A stretch of 64,000 nt of DNA from NCBI GenBank assembly GCA_020746995.1, contig JAGPXD010000006.1, positions 1,054,001 through 1,118,000 of the forward strand, in the 5' to 3' direction. Of the stretch, positions 1 through 10,426 are shown piece after piece (positions within the stretch are counted from its first letter, which is position 1; every line of letters begins with the position of its first letter). A model generated the notes under the pieces. It was not told where the DNA came from. It saw only the letters and a list, made by a program, of their open reading frames with translations, and did not search any database. A program made the translations under genes and the position numbers. Source of the DNA: Plectosphaerella cucumerina. Taxonomy: Eukaryota > Ascomycota > Sordariomycetes > Glomerellales > Plectosphaerellaceae.

Positions 1-240
1 TCATCTTAATAAACTTAACTTAAAGGTTCTATGGAAGATTTCTTTTACGATGTAGTATTTTATTACCTTTAACTTGATATTTATTTCATAAAATTATAAC
101 TTAAAATAAATAAATAAAATAAAATAAAAAGATTATTCTTAAAGTATCCTCCCTTAAAGAAGGACTGCTACTAATTGACTATTAGCTGGCTACTACCTAA
201 GGAATGAAGCTGGTGGTATTTACTTGTGGCGCTGTATTAA
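1..240. repeat. AT-rich edge, probable degraded transposon
   Basis: This stretch is strikingly A+T rich, with runs of TTA, TAA and AAAT; an (AATAA)n-like simple repeat lies near 100-130. The rest of the window is GC-rich, and composition changes abruptly around 200-280. No open frame of note is seen. In filamentous ascomycetes such blocks are usually transposons mutated from C to T by repeat-induced point mutation; that origin is inferred. The block continues off the left edge, so its element type cannot be named. Confidence 0.55.
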
Positions 241-576
241 GTAAGCCTAGGCGCCACCGCCGACCTCCGTGGCAAGTGTTGGGTGACGCCCGCTCACCCC
301 ACAGAAGCCTACGGTAAAGGCCACACATCCAGAGCCACCTACCACCTATCGACTTGGTTGGCAGCACGGCCTGGTCACGTCCCCGTCAAACTCCAAGCTC
401 CATCTGGCCGACTGCTTCACCTTCTACACTCCCACCTCCCTCGACTGCCAACTGAGCAGTGCGAGACTTGCCATTCTTGCGGCGCAGGGCCCTTCGCAGC
501 CAATTATCCGCTCACCATCCGCCCAGCACCTGATCGCTTCCAAATATCCAGGAAGCCAACATCACCGTCATCCATC
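241..576 (+). promoter_or_regulatory. SEC24 upstream region and 5' leader
   Basis: GC-normal sequence between the AT-rich block and the SEC24 ATG. An open frame runs through it into SEC24 but opens with GTG at 283 and has no in-frame ATG before 577, so it is treated as leader and promoter. No TATA box was recognised. The promoter is short (about 300 bp) because of the neighbouring AT-rich block. Confidence 0.5.
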
Positions 577-3574
577 ATGTCGGCGCCCTACGATGGTTAT
601 GGCCAGCAAACACCGGCCGGCGAACCATCTGCCGACCAGCCGCAACAAGGCGTAGACGTCCCTGGAGCCTCTGCTGCCCAAGACCACGGCAAGAAGAAGA
701 AGAGGGGCTACGCGACCCAGGCATACGAGTTCGGCGCTGGTGGCAATGCTGCTGCCGGGAACGCGGCTGCTGCTCAACCTTACGGCGCGCCCCTCCAGTC
801 GCAGCAATCACAGGTCCCGGCCTTTGGCACGCAATATCCGGGGCAGGACGCTCAGCATCAACCCGCGGTTCCTGCGTATGGAGGTGCCGTACCTCAATAC
901 GATGCCCCTCAGACCGGTGCCCCTGCCGCCAACCCTCAAGCCTATGGCTATCAAGCTCCCGACGCTGGCGGCGCCTATCCTGCTGCCGGAAACCCTCCCG
1001 GTGTCCCTGGCCTGAACCAACAGATGGCCGGCATGAACCTCGGCGGACAACCTCAACCTCCACAAGCTCAGGGTGCTGTTCGGCCTGTTGCTCTCAACCA
1101 GCTGTACCCGACAGACCTTTTGAACCAACCCTTCAACGTATCCGAGCTGGACCTTCCCCCGCCTCCCATTATCCTCCCACCCAATGTACGTTGATACTGT
1201 GGCGTCCGGCCGCCGCCTCACCACCTTCTGTATTCGAGACTGACATTATTCCGCAGTCGAGCGTCACGCCGTCCCCCGATGCCAACTGCTCCCCTCGATA
1301 TGTCCGCTCGACTCTCAATGCCGTCCCGACCACACATTCGCTGCTTAAGAAGTCGAGACTGCCCTTTGCGCTCGTGATCCAGCCATATGGCTCGCTCCAC
1401 GACGACGACGATGCTGTCCCCATTGTGCAGGATCAGATTATTGCCCGATGCCGGCGGTGTCGAACCTACATCAACCCCTTCGTCACCTTCCTCGACCACG
1501 GACATCGCTGGAGGTGCAACATGTGCCAGCTCACCAACGATGTCCCTCAGGCCTTTGACTGGGACGCCTCTCTCCAGAAGCCTACCGACAGGTGGGGTCG
1601 ACACGAACTGAACCACGCTGTCGTCGAGTTTGTCGCTCCCCAAGAGTACATGGTCCGCCCACCTCAACCCCTGGTGTACCTCTTCCTCTTCGACGTCAGC
1701 TACGCTGCCGTTTCGACGGGTCTGCTCGCCACCAGCGCGCGCACCATCCTGGACAGCCTGGACAGGATACCAAACGCAGACCGCAGGACCCGCCTCGGTT
1801 TTGTGGCCGTTGACTCGACGTTGGGTTACTTCTCTATTCCCAAGGATACCCAGGAGAATGGAGAGCCCAGCATGCTGGTGGTCGGTGACCTCGATGAGCC
1901 CTTCCTTCCCGTGCCGCAGGACCTGCTCGTTACTCTCTCTGAAAGCCGCCAGAGCATCGAGACCTTCCTGACCAAGCTCCCGGAGATGTTCCAGAACAAC
2001 CAGAACAACGGCTTCGCCCTGGGCCCGGCCCTGCGCGCTGGTCACAAGCTCATCTCGGCCCTTGGCGGCAAGATGGTCGTCCTCAGTGCTTCGCTTCCCA
2101 ACCTGGGCGTTGGGTCGCTTGAGATGCGAGAGGACAAGAAGCTCCTTGGCACAAGCAAGGAGAGCTCGCTACTCCAGACGGCCAACAGCTTCTACAAGAG
2201 CTTCGCCGTCGAATGCTCCAAGAACCAGGTGTCGATCGACATGTTCCTCTTCTCCTCCCAGTACCAGGATGTTGCGTCCCTGAGCAACCTGCCTCGATAC
2301 ACTGGTGGTCAGACCTACTTCTACCCTGGCTGGAACGCTGGCCGCCCCGAAGACGCCATCAAGTTCGCCTCCGAGTTCAGCGACCACCTCTCGTCCGAGA
2401 TTGGGCTGGAAGCCGTTCTCAGGGTTCGCGCGACTTCTGGCCTGCGCATGAACGCCTTCTACGGCAACTTCTTCAACCGCAGCTCCGATCTCTGCGCGTT
2501 CCCCGCTTTCCCCCGCGATCAGTGCTACGTTGTCGAGGTCGCCATCGACGAGAGCCTCACCAAGAACACTGTCTGCATGCAAACAGCAGTTCTGCACACG
2601 ACTTGCAACGGCGAGCGCCGCATTCGCGTCATGACTCTTTGCCTGCCGACCACGACCAACCTCGCCGATGTGTATGCGTCAGCCGATCAGCAGGCCATCA
2701 CGACATACTTCAGCCACAAGGCCGTGGAGCGTGCCCTTGGTGGTGGACTTGAGGCTGCCCGTGACTCGCTGCAGAACAAGCTTATCGAACTGCTTCAAAC
2801 CTTCAGGAAGGAGCTGGCGGGTGGTAGCATGGGCGGAGGTCTGCAGTTCCCTTCGAACCTGCGGGGACTGCCACTCCTGTTCTTGGGACTGATGAAGCAC
2901 GTTGGTCTCCGCAAGTCAGCGCAGATTCCCTCGGATCTGCGGTCCGCTGCACTCTGCCTGCTTTCCACGCTGCCCGTGCCACTCCTGATGCAGTACATCT
3001 ACCCAAGGATGTACTCTCTGCACGACATGCCCGACAACGCCGGCACCCCCGACCCGGAGACCAGCCAGATCGTGCTGCCCCCGCCAGTCAACCTGTCATC
3101 GGAGCGGTTCGTCTCCTACGGCCTGTACCTGATCGACGATGGACAGACTCAGTTCCTGTGGATCGGGCGCGACACCGTGCCGCAGCTGTTGATGGACGTT
3201 TTCGGGGTCGAGGACAGGACGCAGCTGCGGGTGGGCAAGGGCCAGGTTGCCGAGTTGGACAACGACTTCAACGAACGCGTGCGCGCGGTGATCCAGAAGA
3301 GCAAAGATCACCTCTCCAAGGGTGTGGGCAGCATCACGGTTCCCCACCTCTACATTGTCCGGGAGGATGGCGAGCCGAGCCTCAAGCTGTGGGCACAGAC
3401 TCTGCTGGTGGAAGACAGGGCCGACCAGAGCATGAGCGCCGCACAATGGCTCGGCATCCTGCGAGAAAGGGTGAGTGGTGTATAGCCATTGGCTACGGGG
3501 TCAACGCCGACCCTTCCGTCATGATTTATGATCTCCAGAGCTAACAGGTGATTCTCCCATAGGTGATGACATAG
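577..3574 (+). CDS. SEC24: SEC24, COPII coat cargo-binding subunit
   Basis: COPII inner-coat subunit that pairs with SEC23 at ER exit sites and selects cargo for ER-to-Golgi vesicles. Three exons are proposed: 577-1185, 1257-3470 and 3563-3574, giving 944 residues. Residues 1-200 are a Gln/Pro/Gly/Ala-rich disordered tail. The Sec23/Sec24 zinc finger has Cys268, Cys271, Cys290 and Cys293, followed by the trunk, beta-sandwich, helical and C-terminal gelsolin-like domains. The junction at 1185/1257 gives LPPN-SSVTPSP, a family-typical stretch. The last exon encodes only VMT and stop; without that splice the frame would end at 3485 after VSGV. Length is close to yeast Sec24 (926 residues). Being a SEC24 family member is clear; the tiny last exon is a prediction. 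Confidence 0.95.
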
Positions 3575-6533
3575 GATGCCGGGTGGGAATCAAAGATCTT
3601 CGGATGAGGGAGAGGCACCCGGGGGGAGGTAGAGACACGGCCTTCCGAGCACGGTCATATTGTCAGTATAGATGTGAGGATGAACCTCTACACAAAGCGC
3701 TTAATGTCGGTTCTCGAAGCCATCAGATTCACAGGTGCGACCATGTTGGGTAAGGATGGTGCGGCGCATCCATACTTTCTCCAGTCCCTGCCGGCCAAGT
3801 CGAGGATTTAAGTGATGGGGGTTGACAACGGGCAATGGGCAGGTGCCAGTTTGGCGGGATTACGGCCGGGATGTTCCATGCAAATGGACAAGGATGAGGG
3901 AAGCGCATGTGAAAGATGACCGCGAGTCGTGAGCTCTCCACGACCTTGCCAGGCTTGCCGTGGCGGTTATTCCACGGTCCACCTGGGGCTTGGGACAGGC
4001 GTACCGGAGAATACTTTGACACAGGAGACGATGGGCAGGGGGGCAGGGGGTGACGTAGCAGTGATCAAGCGTGCAAGGGAAGGAGACCGGATGAGCCCAG
4101 AGCCGCACCATGTGGTAAGTCCCATGTCATCATGGGACGATGGTACACTCAGGGGATCACCACGCGCAGCGAAGTCTTCAAAGAAGCCCGCATGAAACAA
4201 GCGAGGGCAACGGGGTGAAACAACCGTGCCAGGTCAAACAGGCACGCCTCAGGACCAATGGGATGGGCCTGGCAGGCGCCGGGGGAAAAAGGGGACGACT
4301 CCACGCCATGTTCCCCCCTCCTTTTTGCGTGCCTAAGTAGGTATCGGGCAAGCTACAAGTACCTTAGCAAGGCAAGGCGGGGTCAAGCTCATCCCAGAGG
4401 TTCTGTTGCTCGCCTGCTCGCGAGTAGTGCGGTGCGCCCGTTGGATAACTGACTCGAGAGGGGTCTTGTAGTGTGCACTTGCATCTTACTTTGGTACCTA
4501 AGCACCAGACCATCTCCCACTGGCGCGTACTTGTGATTCAACTTTGGAGGGGTGAGTGAGAGGTGGTTGGATGTGACGAGGTCAACCGTGACCGTGACCG
4601 ACAGTGCATCTGTTCCGCCCCCTCTCCCGCTGCCTCACGACCAATCCTCCATCTGCTTACCTTGCTTTAGTTGCTAGGGAGGTACCAGTCATATGACAAG
4701 TCTGGTGTGATTCCACCGCATCTTGTGTCTTGCACGTCTCGTATTGGCCTACCGTGACTGGAACAGAAGGAGGGGCATATCCAGATCAACCCGTCCAGTC
4801 CAGTCCAGCCGTCTTGTCCGTCCCATCAGCCACAGCCCCCTGCCCGCATCGGCACTCTTTTCAGACCCGGCCTAACCCACCTCATCTTGCTCCAGAGGTA
4901 CCCTGACCTGGACTACCACCTACCCAGGCGAGCTTGTAGGAGCCCGCCACCCCCCTTCCCCCTCTCCTCCTTCTAGGAGAACCTTCGTTCAGGCTTCAAG
5001 ACCAGACGCTCTTCCTTCTCCCCCAGACCAACCTGCCTTGACCTCGGCACCATCGTACCCTGCCAGCCAGCCCGCCCCACGATCTACCGCCTCCCCACTG
5101 CCGGGGAAACGAAGGTGAGATGAGAGCTCGGCCTCGTTTGCTTCTCGAAGCTGGACCGCCAGAGCTGACTTTCCCCCTCTACCAGCTAGGTTCGGTCGCC
5201 AGATTCCAGTCTGTTTGCCTCAAAAGCGTCGTGCCGACCCGGCCGCCGCAACAGACGCCCCCCCGGTTTCTCGAGGTGAGTTTTCTTGTCATGACGGGAA
5301 ACCTTTTCTTTCCTGTACACATGCTTCTATTCGTATGCATCCCACCTTTCCCAGGGCGTGCCGCTCGGGTGCCGCAACACGCCCGCCTGCCTTCAGGTAA
5401 GGCACGCAGGCACGCAGCGCACCTCAGTCCGAGTCCCGCTCACCTGTTGCGAACTGAACCTGGGAAGGACCCCGCACCGGAACGTCGCATCTCTCTCCCC
5501 CCGTGTCTCCCTCCCCCATCCATGCCTGTCCTGTCCACTACCTACCTATCTACCTATCGACCCAAGGCTTCACTGGTGACCGGTTATGCCAAGCGGACAC
5601 CCGTGCTCGTCTCTATCAGCCCCCGACCGCGACTGTACCAAGTCGATTGCGACGGGAAGAAGAGTCTGGCGTGTGCTGTACCTTACTGTAGTGTACCATC
5701 TTGCGATTCTACTCATCCACCACCTGAGGCCCGGCTGACTGGTATTTCCATCCTGATAGAAGCGACGCCAATCTCTTGAAGCTCAACCTGCCCTTGAACC
5801 ACGCCCGACAATTGTAAGAAGCCTCTCTTCCTTTGCACGACGAGCACTGCACGGCGGAGTCTTCTAGACCGTGCTGTCTCCCCCGGTCAGTCAACGCGGC
5901 CGAAGACCATCGTAAAACGCCAAACGCCCCCCTCCGTTTTGCAACGAGCGGGCCCGTTCTTCATCAAGGCACAAGGCCCGAGCGACACTGGAGCGAACGA
6001 GCGAGGCGAGCGGACCAGACCAGACCAGACCAGGTCTTCACTACTACTCTACCTTACTTACCGCTACCCTACCTTGCCTTCCTACCTACGGCCCCTCCCC
6101 CCATCCGCTTTCACGATTCCCACTCGAAGCGACCGGACGGACACATTGCACTGCTTCCTCCGACCCGTCAGCTCCTCTCCTCTTCTCCCCCACCCCCCTT
6201 CACATCTTCGAGCTTGGAATCCCCATCCCACTCATCCTGCATACCTTCCGGGATCTTCAACCCGACAGCCTTCTTTTTAATTGTCCATTCACTCGGATTC
6301 GGCGCCCCGGTCTAACTTCGTTCCAGCTCGTGCTCTAAAACCACGGAAGCACCTCCGACTGCTGGCACGCCGAGAATCCACCCCCCTCCCCCTGGGCCAA
6401 CACAGCATTCGCAGCTGTTGCCTGCCCGCGCCGCCCCTGTCTATCATCCGACCTCGACAGCATCACATCACTTCCGACCTTGCAATCAAGCACAAGCAGC
6501 CTATTTGGCTTTGCATCTTCTATCCGAGCAGCC
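3575..6533. promoter_or_regulatory. Long intergenic region and leader of the MAP kinase
   Basis: Nearly 3 kb without a convincing gene. The first part holds the SEC24 3' region. From about 4600 to 6530 the + strand becomes strongly pyrimidine-rich, with CTACCTAC-type runs near 5540-5570 and 6050-6090 and a (CAGAC)n run near 6015-6035, as is usual for long fungal promoters and 5' leaders. Plausible splice donors occur near 5276 (GTGAGT) and 5397 (GTAAGG), so the leader could be spliced. A 219-codon ATG frame at 5120-5779 has no recognisable protein and is low-complexity. Copies of a TACCTAAG/CTTAGGTA-like motif lie near 4330, 4362 and 4494. Confidence 0.5.
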
Positions 6534-7804
6534 ATGTCGCGCAGCAATGCCCCCAATCCTTCGGGGTCCCGTAAGATCTCGTTCAACGTGAGCGAGCAGT
6601 ACGATATCCAGGATGTCGTTGGCGAAGGCGCCTATGGTGTCGTCTGGTACGTTCAGTGTGCCCAATGCCGATCCATGGCTTCTCTCGACTGACACGCCCC
6701 GTCCCTCCAGCTCTGCCATTCACAAGCCGTCGGGTCAAAAAGTCGCCATCAAGAAGATCACCCCCTTTGACCACTCCATGTTCTGCCTCCGAACCCTGCG
6801 TGAGATGAAGCTGCTCCGGTACTTCAACCACGAGAACATCATCTCTATTCTGGACATCCAGAAGCCTCGAGGCTACGACTCGTTCAACGAGGTGTACCTC
6901 ATCCAGGTCAGTCCCAGCAGAACCCCGCCCGCTGCCTACCCGTTTGCACACAAGAGCTGACGTTTCTGGCACATTCAGGAGCTCATGGAGACGGACATGC
7001 ACCGCGTCATCCGTACCCAGGATCTTTCCGACGACCACTGCCAGTACTTCATCTACCAGACCCTGCGTGCCCTCAAGGCCATGCACTCAGCCAACGTGCT
7101 GCACCGCGATCTGAAGCCGTCGAACCTCCTTCTGAACGCCAACTGCGATCTGAAAGTCTGCGACTTTGGCCTCGCCAGATCCGCCGCCTCCCAAGAGGAC
7201 AACTCCGGCTTCATGACGGAATACGTGGCCACCCGCTGGTACCGCGCCCCCGAGATCATGTTGACCTTCAAGGAGTACACAAAGGCCATCGACGTGTGGT
7301 CGGTCGGCTGCATCCTCGCCGAGATGCTCAGCGGAAAGCCCCTCTTCCCCGGCAAGGACTGTATGTGCCCCTTTTCCCCCCTATATCAAATCGACCAGAA
7401 CGGCCTGCTGACGTGCTCAATACCCAGACCACCACCAGCTGACCCTCATCCTCGACGTCCTGGGAACACCCACGATGGAGGACTACTACGGCATCAAGTC
7501 GCGCCGCGCCCGCGAGTACATCAGGTCGCTGCCCTTCAAGAAGAAGGTCCCCTTCCGGACGCTGTTCCCCAAGACCTCAGATCTGGCCCTCGACCTGCTG
7601 GAGAAGCTGCTCGCCTTCAACCCCGTCAAGCGCATCACCGTCGAGGAGGCTCTCAAGCACCCCTACCTCGAGCCCTACCACGACCCCGATGACGAGCCCA
7701 CCGCGCCCCCGATTCCCGAGGAGTTCTTCGACTTTGACAAGCACAAGGACAGCCTGAGTAAGGAGCAATTGAAGCAGCTCATCTACCAGGAGATCATGCG
7801 GTGA
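6534..7804 (+). CDS. PMK1: Fus3/Kss1-type MAP kinase (PMK1/CMK1 family)
   Basis: Serine/threonine MAP kinase of the pheromone/filamentation cascade. In plant-associated ascomycetes orthologues control appressorium formation and invasive growth (family knowledge). Exons 6534-6646, 6711-6906, 6979-7360 and 7428-7804 join in frame to 355 residues, the length usual for this family. Visible motifs are the Gly-rich loop GEGAYGVV (30-37), VAIKK with Lys52, HRDLKPSN with Asp147, DFG Asp165, the activation-loop TEY at 183-185, and the MAPK insert. The C-terminus ends in YQEIMR. All introns are 64-72 nt with GT-AG ends, and the exon 3/4 join splits the Tyr codon of PGKDY. The gene sits behind a roughly 3-kb leader/promoter and converges on the OXR1 gene. 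Confidence 0.97.
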
Positions 7805-7869
7805 AAGGGCGCTGGCTGCTCCACATGGGCCGCGAGGCGGCTACAGCCTGGCGGGACTTGGCCCGTGGC

Positions 7870-7893
7870 ATGTCTCTCTCGCGAGAGAGACAT
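7870..7893. repeat. Perfect 24-bp palindrome in MAP kinase 3' region
   Basis: The half-site ATGTCTCTCTCG is followed directly by its exact reverse complement, centred on CGCG, 66 bp after the MAP kinase stop codon. As RNA it could form a stem with a tight loop; as DNA it is a fully symmetric site. Confidence 0.85.
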
Positions 7894-8180
7894 CTTGAAT
7901 TAGATGGACTGGATCGAGTTGCATAGACAGGACTGGACGGGGGGAGGGTATCCCGGATGATGATGTCAAATCGTGGCACACAGCTGTTTGACTGCTTAGT
8001 CGCGCTTGAGCGATGACACGATCATCATCCTAGGTGGGGTCGCAATATCTGGACGAATGGAGGGAGGAACAGGACTGGCCTGGACGTCGGTGAAGAGGCA
8101 GGCAGTCTATTGCTAGCATTTTACTTTGTTGCTGTACTCTTCTCCTCGAGTGTTCCGCTGTCTTGCACATGTTGCTAAGA

Positions 8181-8216
8181 AACTCCCATCACCAACCTGG
8201 CTTTCTGGTGGGAGTT
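8181..8216. repeat. Imperfect hairpin between convergent genes
   Basis: The arm AACTCCCA (8181-8188) pairs with TGGGAGTT (8209-8216). The stem continues as CCA (8192-8194) with TGG (8206-8208) after a three-base bulge, leaving an 11-base loop. It lies midway between the MAP kinase and OXR1 stops, where it could form in either 3' UTR. A role in 3'-end formation is speculative. Confidence 0.55.
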
Positions 8217-8403
8217 CACTGGATCGTAGGTGGTCAAAGGAACGCAAGTCTATAGTAAGAGGGTATCAATTACATTAATCGTTAGTCCTTGAGTATCCAA
8301 AGATGCATTGTTTTCCACGGTAGGCAACCCCGCAGACCCCCTTGACATGGAAGTGCCTTACTCCGTTGGCCGGGGTCCAAGCAATCATTTTTTTGTCCGT
8401 CTC

Positions 8404-9432
8404 TCATGTCCCGAGCACCCATAGCTCGATGCCGAGTATGCCAAACTTTTCCCCCTCGTCGCTCAACGGCTCGTTCCCAAAAGTCTCGCTGCGGCCGCTG
8501 CGGCCACGTCCGAGGGAATCGTCGAGCCAGAGGCCGTAGTGGCCGTCCCCCGCGCCCATGCTGAGGAAGCCCGTCTCGCAGTTGATGTAGTAGTCGTTGA
8601 CGCCCGAGTAGGGGAACGCCTTGAACCGGATCGACTCGGACATGGCTGGTGAAGGAGGCGGTCGGGGACTGCTGCTTGGCTGTTGTGGTTGCGGGGCGGC
8701 GTCTCCTGTGAGGAGGTCTGTCGGCGGCGAGAGGGCGTCGCCGAAGGAGGAACGGCTGGGGGTGGCGATGGTGGTGGTGCGGGCGACGTTGATGTTTTCT
8801 GTATCGGCTGACGGAGGAGGTGGGAGGCCGGCGAGGAGGGAGGCACGCCAGAGGAAGCACTCGCCGTTACCGAAGAAGCCTGTGGCGGGGCGAGGGTATT
8901 CGGACAGGTAGGCGCCGAATGTCTGTGTTGAATCGGGCGTCAGTTCATGTTCCAACAGCTAGCTTCTGGATGGGCGATAAGAACGTACCCCGCCTGCCTC
9001 GTCCCTCACGACGAGCACGAAGCCGATCCTGCGGCCATAGACGGCAGCGGCCTTTTGATAGAGCGTTGCCAAGCTCGCGCCGTCCTGCTCGAGGCTGTAG
9101 AGCAGGCGCCAGTCCTCGACGATGCGGAGGCGCTCGGGGAGCATGATGCGGATCTCCTCGGCGATGGCATGGCTGAGCAGGCGGGCGTCGGGGGGAGTGC
9201 TCGACTTGTAGCCGTGGAGGACGATGGGATCGAGGGGCGGCGGGCGGAAGGGCGAGGCCGTGCGGGCCATGTGCGGAGGGTGGAAGACGTCGTTGATGCC
9301 GTCCTTTGGAGGCGGGGCGGGCTCCGTGTGGGCATGCACGAGCCTGGGAGAGGTGGTGTCACTGCTCGAGGCAGTTGCTCCGTCGGCGGAGAGGTCCGCG
9401 GAGGAGAAGTGACGCATGAACCCGGACCACAT
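8404..9432 (-). CDS. OXR1: TLDc-domain oxidation resistance protein (OXR1 type)
   Basis: TLDc proteins of the Oxr1 family protect against oxidative stress, and yeast Oxr1 promotes V-ATPase disassembly; the biochemical role here is inferred from the family. Exons 9432-8989 and 8922-8404 with a 66-nt GT-AG intron give 320 residues. The TLDc domain starts near residue 65, with DPIVLHGYK, the WRLLYSLEQDGASLATLY block, and GGTFGAYLSEYP created across the splice. It then runs through GECFLWR and ends in the diagnostic SGVNDYYINCETGFLSMGAGDGHYGLWLD region, which is cut here into short pieces only by a disordered Pro/Ser/Thr insert at about 185-245. The N-terminal 60 residues are low-complexity. No targeting signal is obvious. 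Confidence 0.93.
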
Positions 9433-10426
9433 TGTCGTGTGTTAACGGGGCTGCTGCTCTGCTGGTCGTCGAGGTGCGCCTGACGGCATGGATGCGAATA
9501 TCCGGGGGTTTGTTGGCCAGAGGGAGGAATCTGGAGGAGCAGATGGGTTGTGGTTTTTGGGTGCGGATGCTGGGGGGAGGTTCTCTCACGTCACTACTGG
9601 ACACTTTCGCGGGCGGTGTACCGAGCTACATGCACTGGACTGCTAGAATGGGTACCTTCCCAGGGCATTTGCTGTATCTGCATGTCAACCATTACCTAGC
9701 GATTACGTGTTCTCGTAGGGGTTCTGTGTCAAACCCGTCGTCCGCGATCCAATATGCGGGCTCTTTTGGATATTAGGTTGGCATCTAGAGACGACCAGAA
9801 CTTTCATTGCAGCACAGATGACCAACAGATATCACCGTGGTGTGCTCGGCTTATCCAGGGTCATTGCCTGACATTAGTCGCGCGCTCCACTGCTACGCTG
9901 CGGGCGAGTCTGTCGTGACCACCCGACTGCAGGGAGGTACCGAATGGATAGGGACTGAGGTGAGCCGCATCAGGCAAGCGCCATACTTTACTTGCCCCTC
10001 CCCCCCCTGAACTCCCCGAGGTTTCGACCAACACCCGCCTGTGCGTCCGCAATGACCATACCCGCCGCGCCTGAAACGTAACGTCCACCAGAAGCAAGGG
10101 AGGAAAAAGCATCCTCCCGACACGAAGGGCATTGACTGCATGTCGTGTCGTGCCGTGTCGTAATCGATACCCATTGCAGTCATTGACTTTGACCACTGCG
10201 CTGAGTGCATCATATCCGATCACCAGAGTATCCAGAGACCAGAGGCATCATTCATGAAAAGAACCGCCTTATATAGTTAATATGCACAACGAACGCTCTC
10301 CCACAGAAGAAATCGGGGGTATACAGTTGGGGTCATCTCCATCTCCAAAGTCTCATGCACCGCGTAGACCGTACAGGTATCTGGTGTCTAGTCCGTCTCG
10401 GCCTCTTTGCCGTGGGACATTCTCTC
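9433..10426. other. Intergenic: OXR1 promoter and downstream region of membrane protein gene
   Basis: About 1 kb between the OXR1 start and the stop of the next minus-strand gene. Open frames here (such as 120 codons at 9861-10223, minus) resemble no family and are not called. A TATATAG string occurs near 10271 but too far from OXR1 to be its core promoter. I see nothing else supportable. Confidence 0.5.

Larger units (their letters stand above)
7805..8403. other. Convergent 3' regions of MAP kinase and OXR1 genes
   Basis: About 600 bp between two convergent stop codons. It contains no open frame of note. Two structured elements are present: a perfect 24-bp palindrome at 7870-7893 and an imperfect hairpin at 8181-8216, each listed separately. 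The region should hold both 3' UTRs and poly(A) sites. Confidence 0.6.

Noticed and set aside
5120..5779. 219-codon plus-strand frame with ATG upstream of the MAP kinase
   Set aside because: Pro/Arg/Ser-rich, no family features, lies in the pyrimidine-rich leader; kept only as a possible upstream frame.
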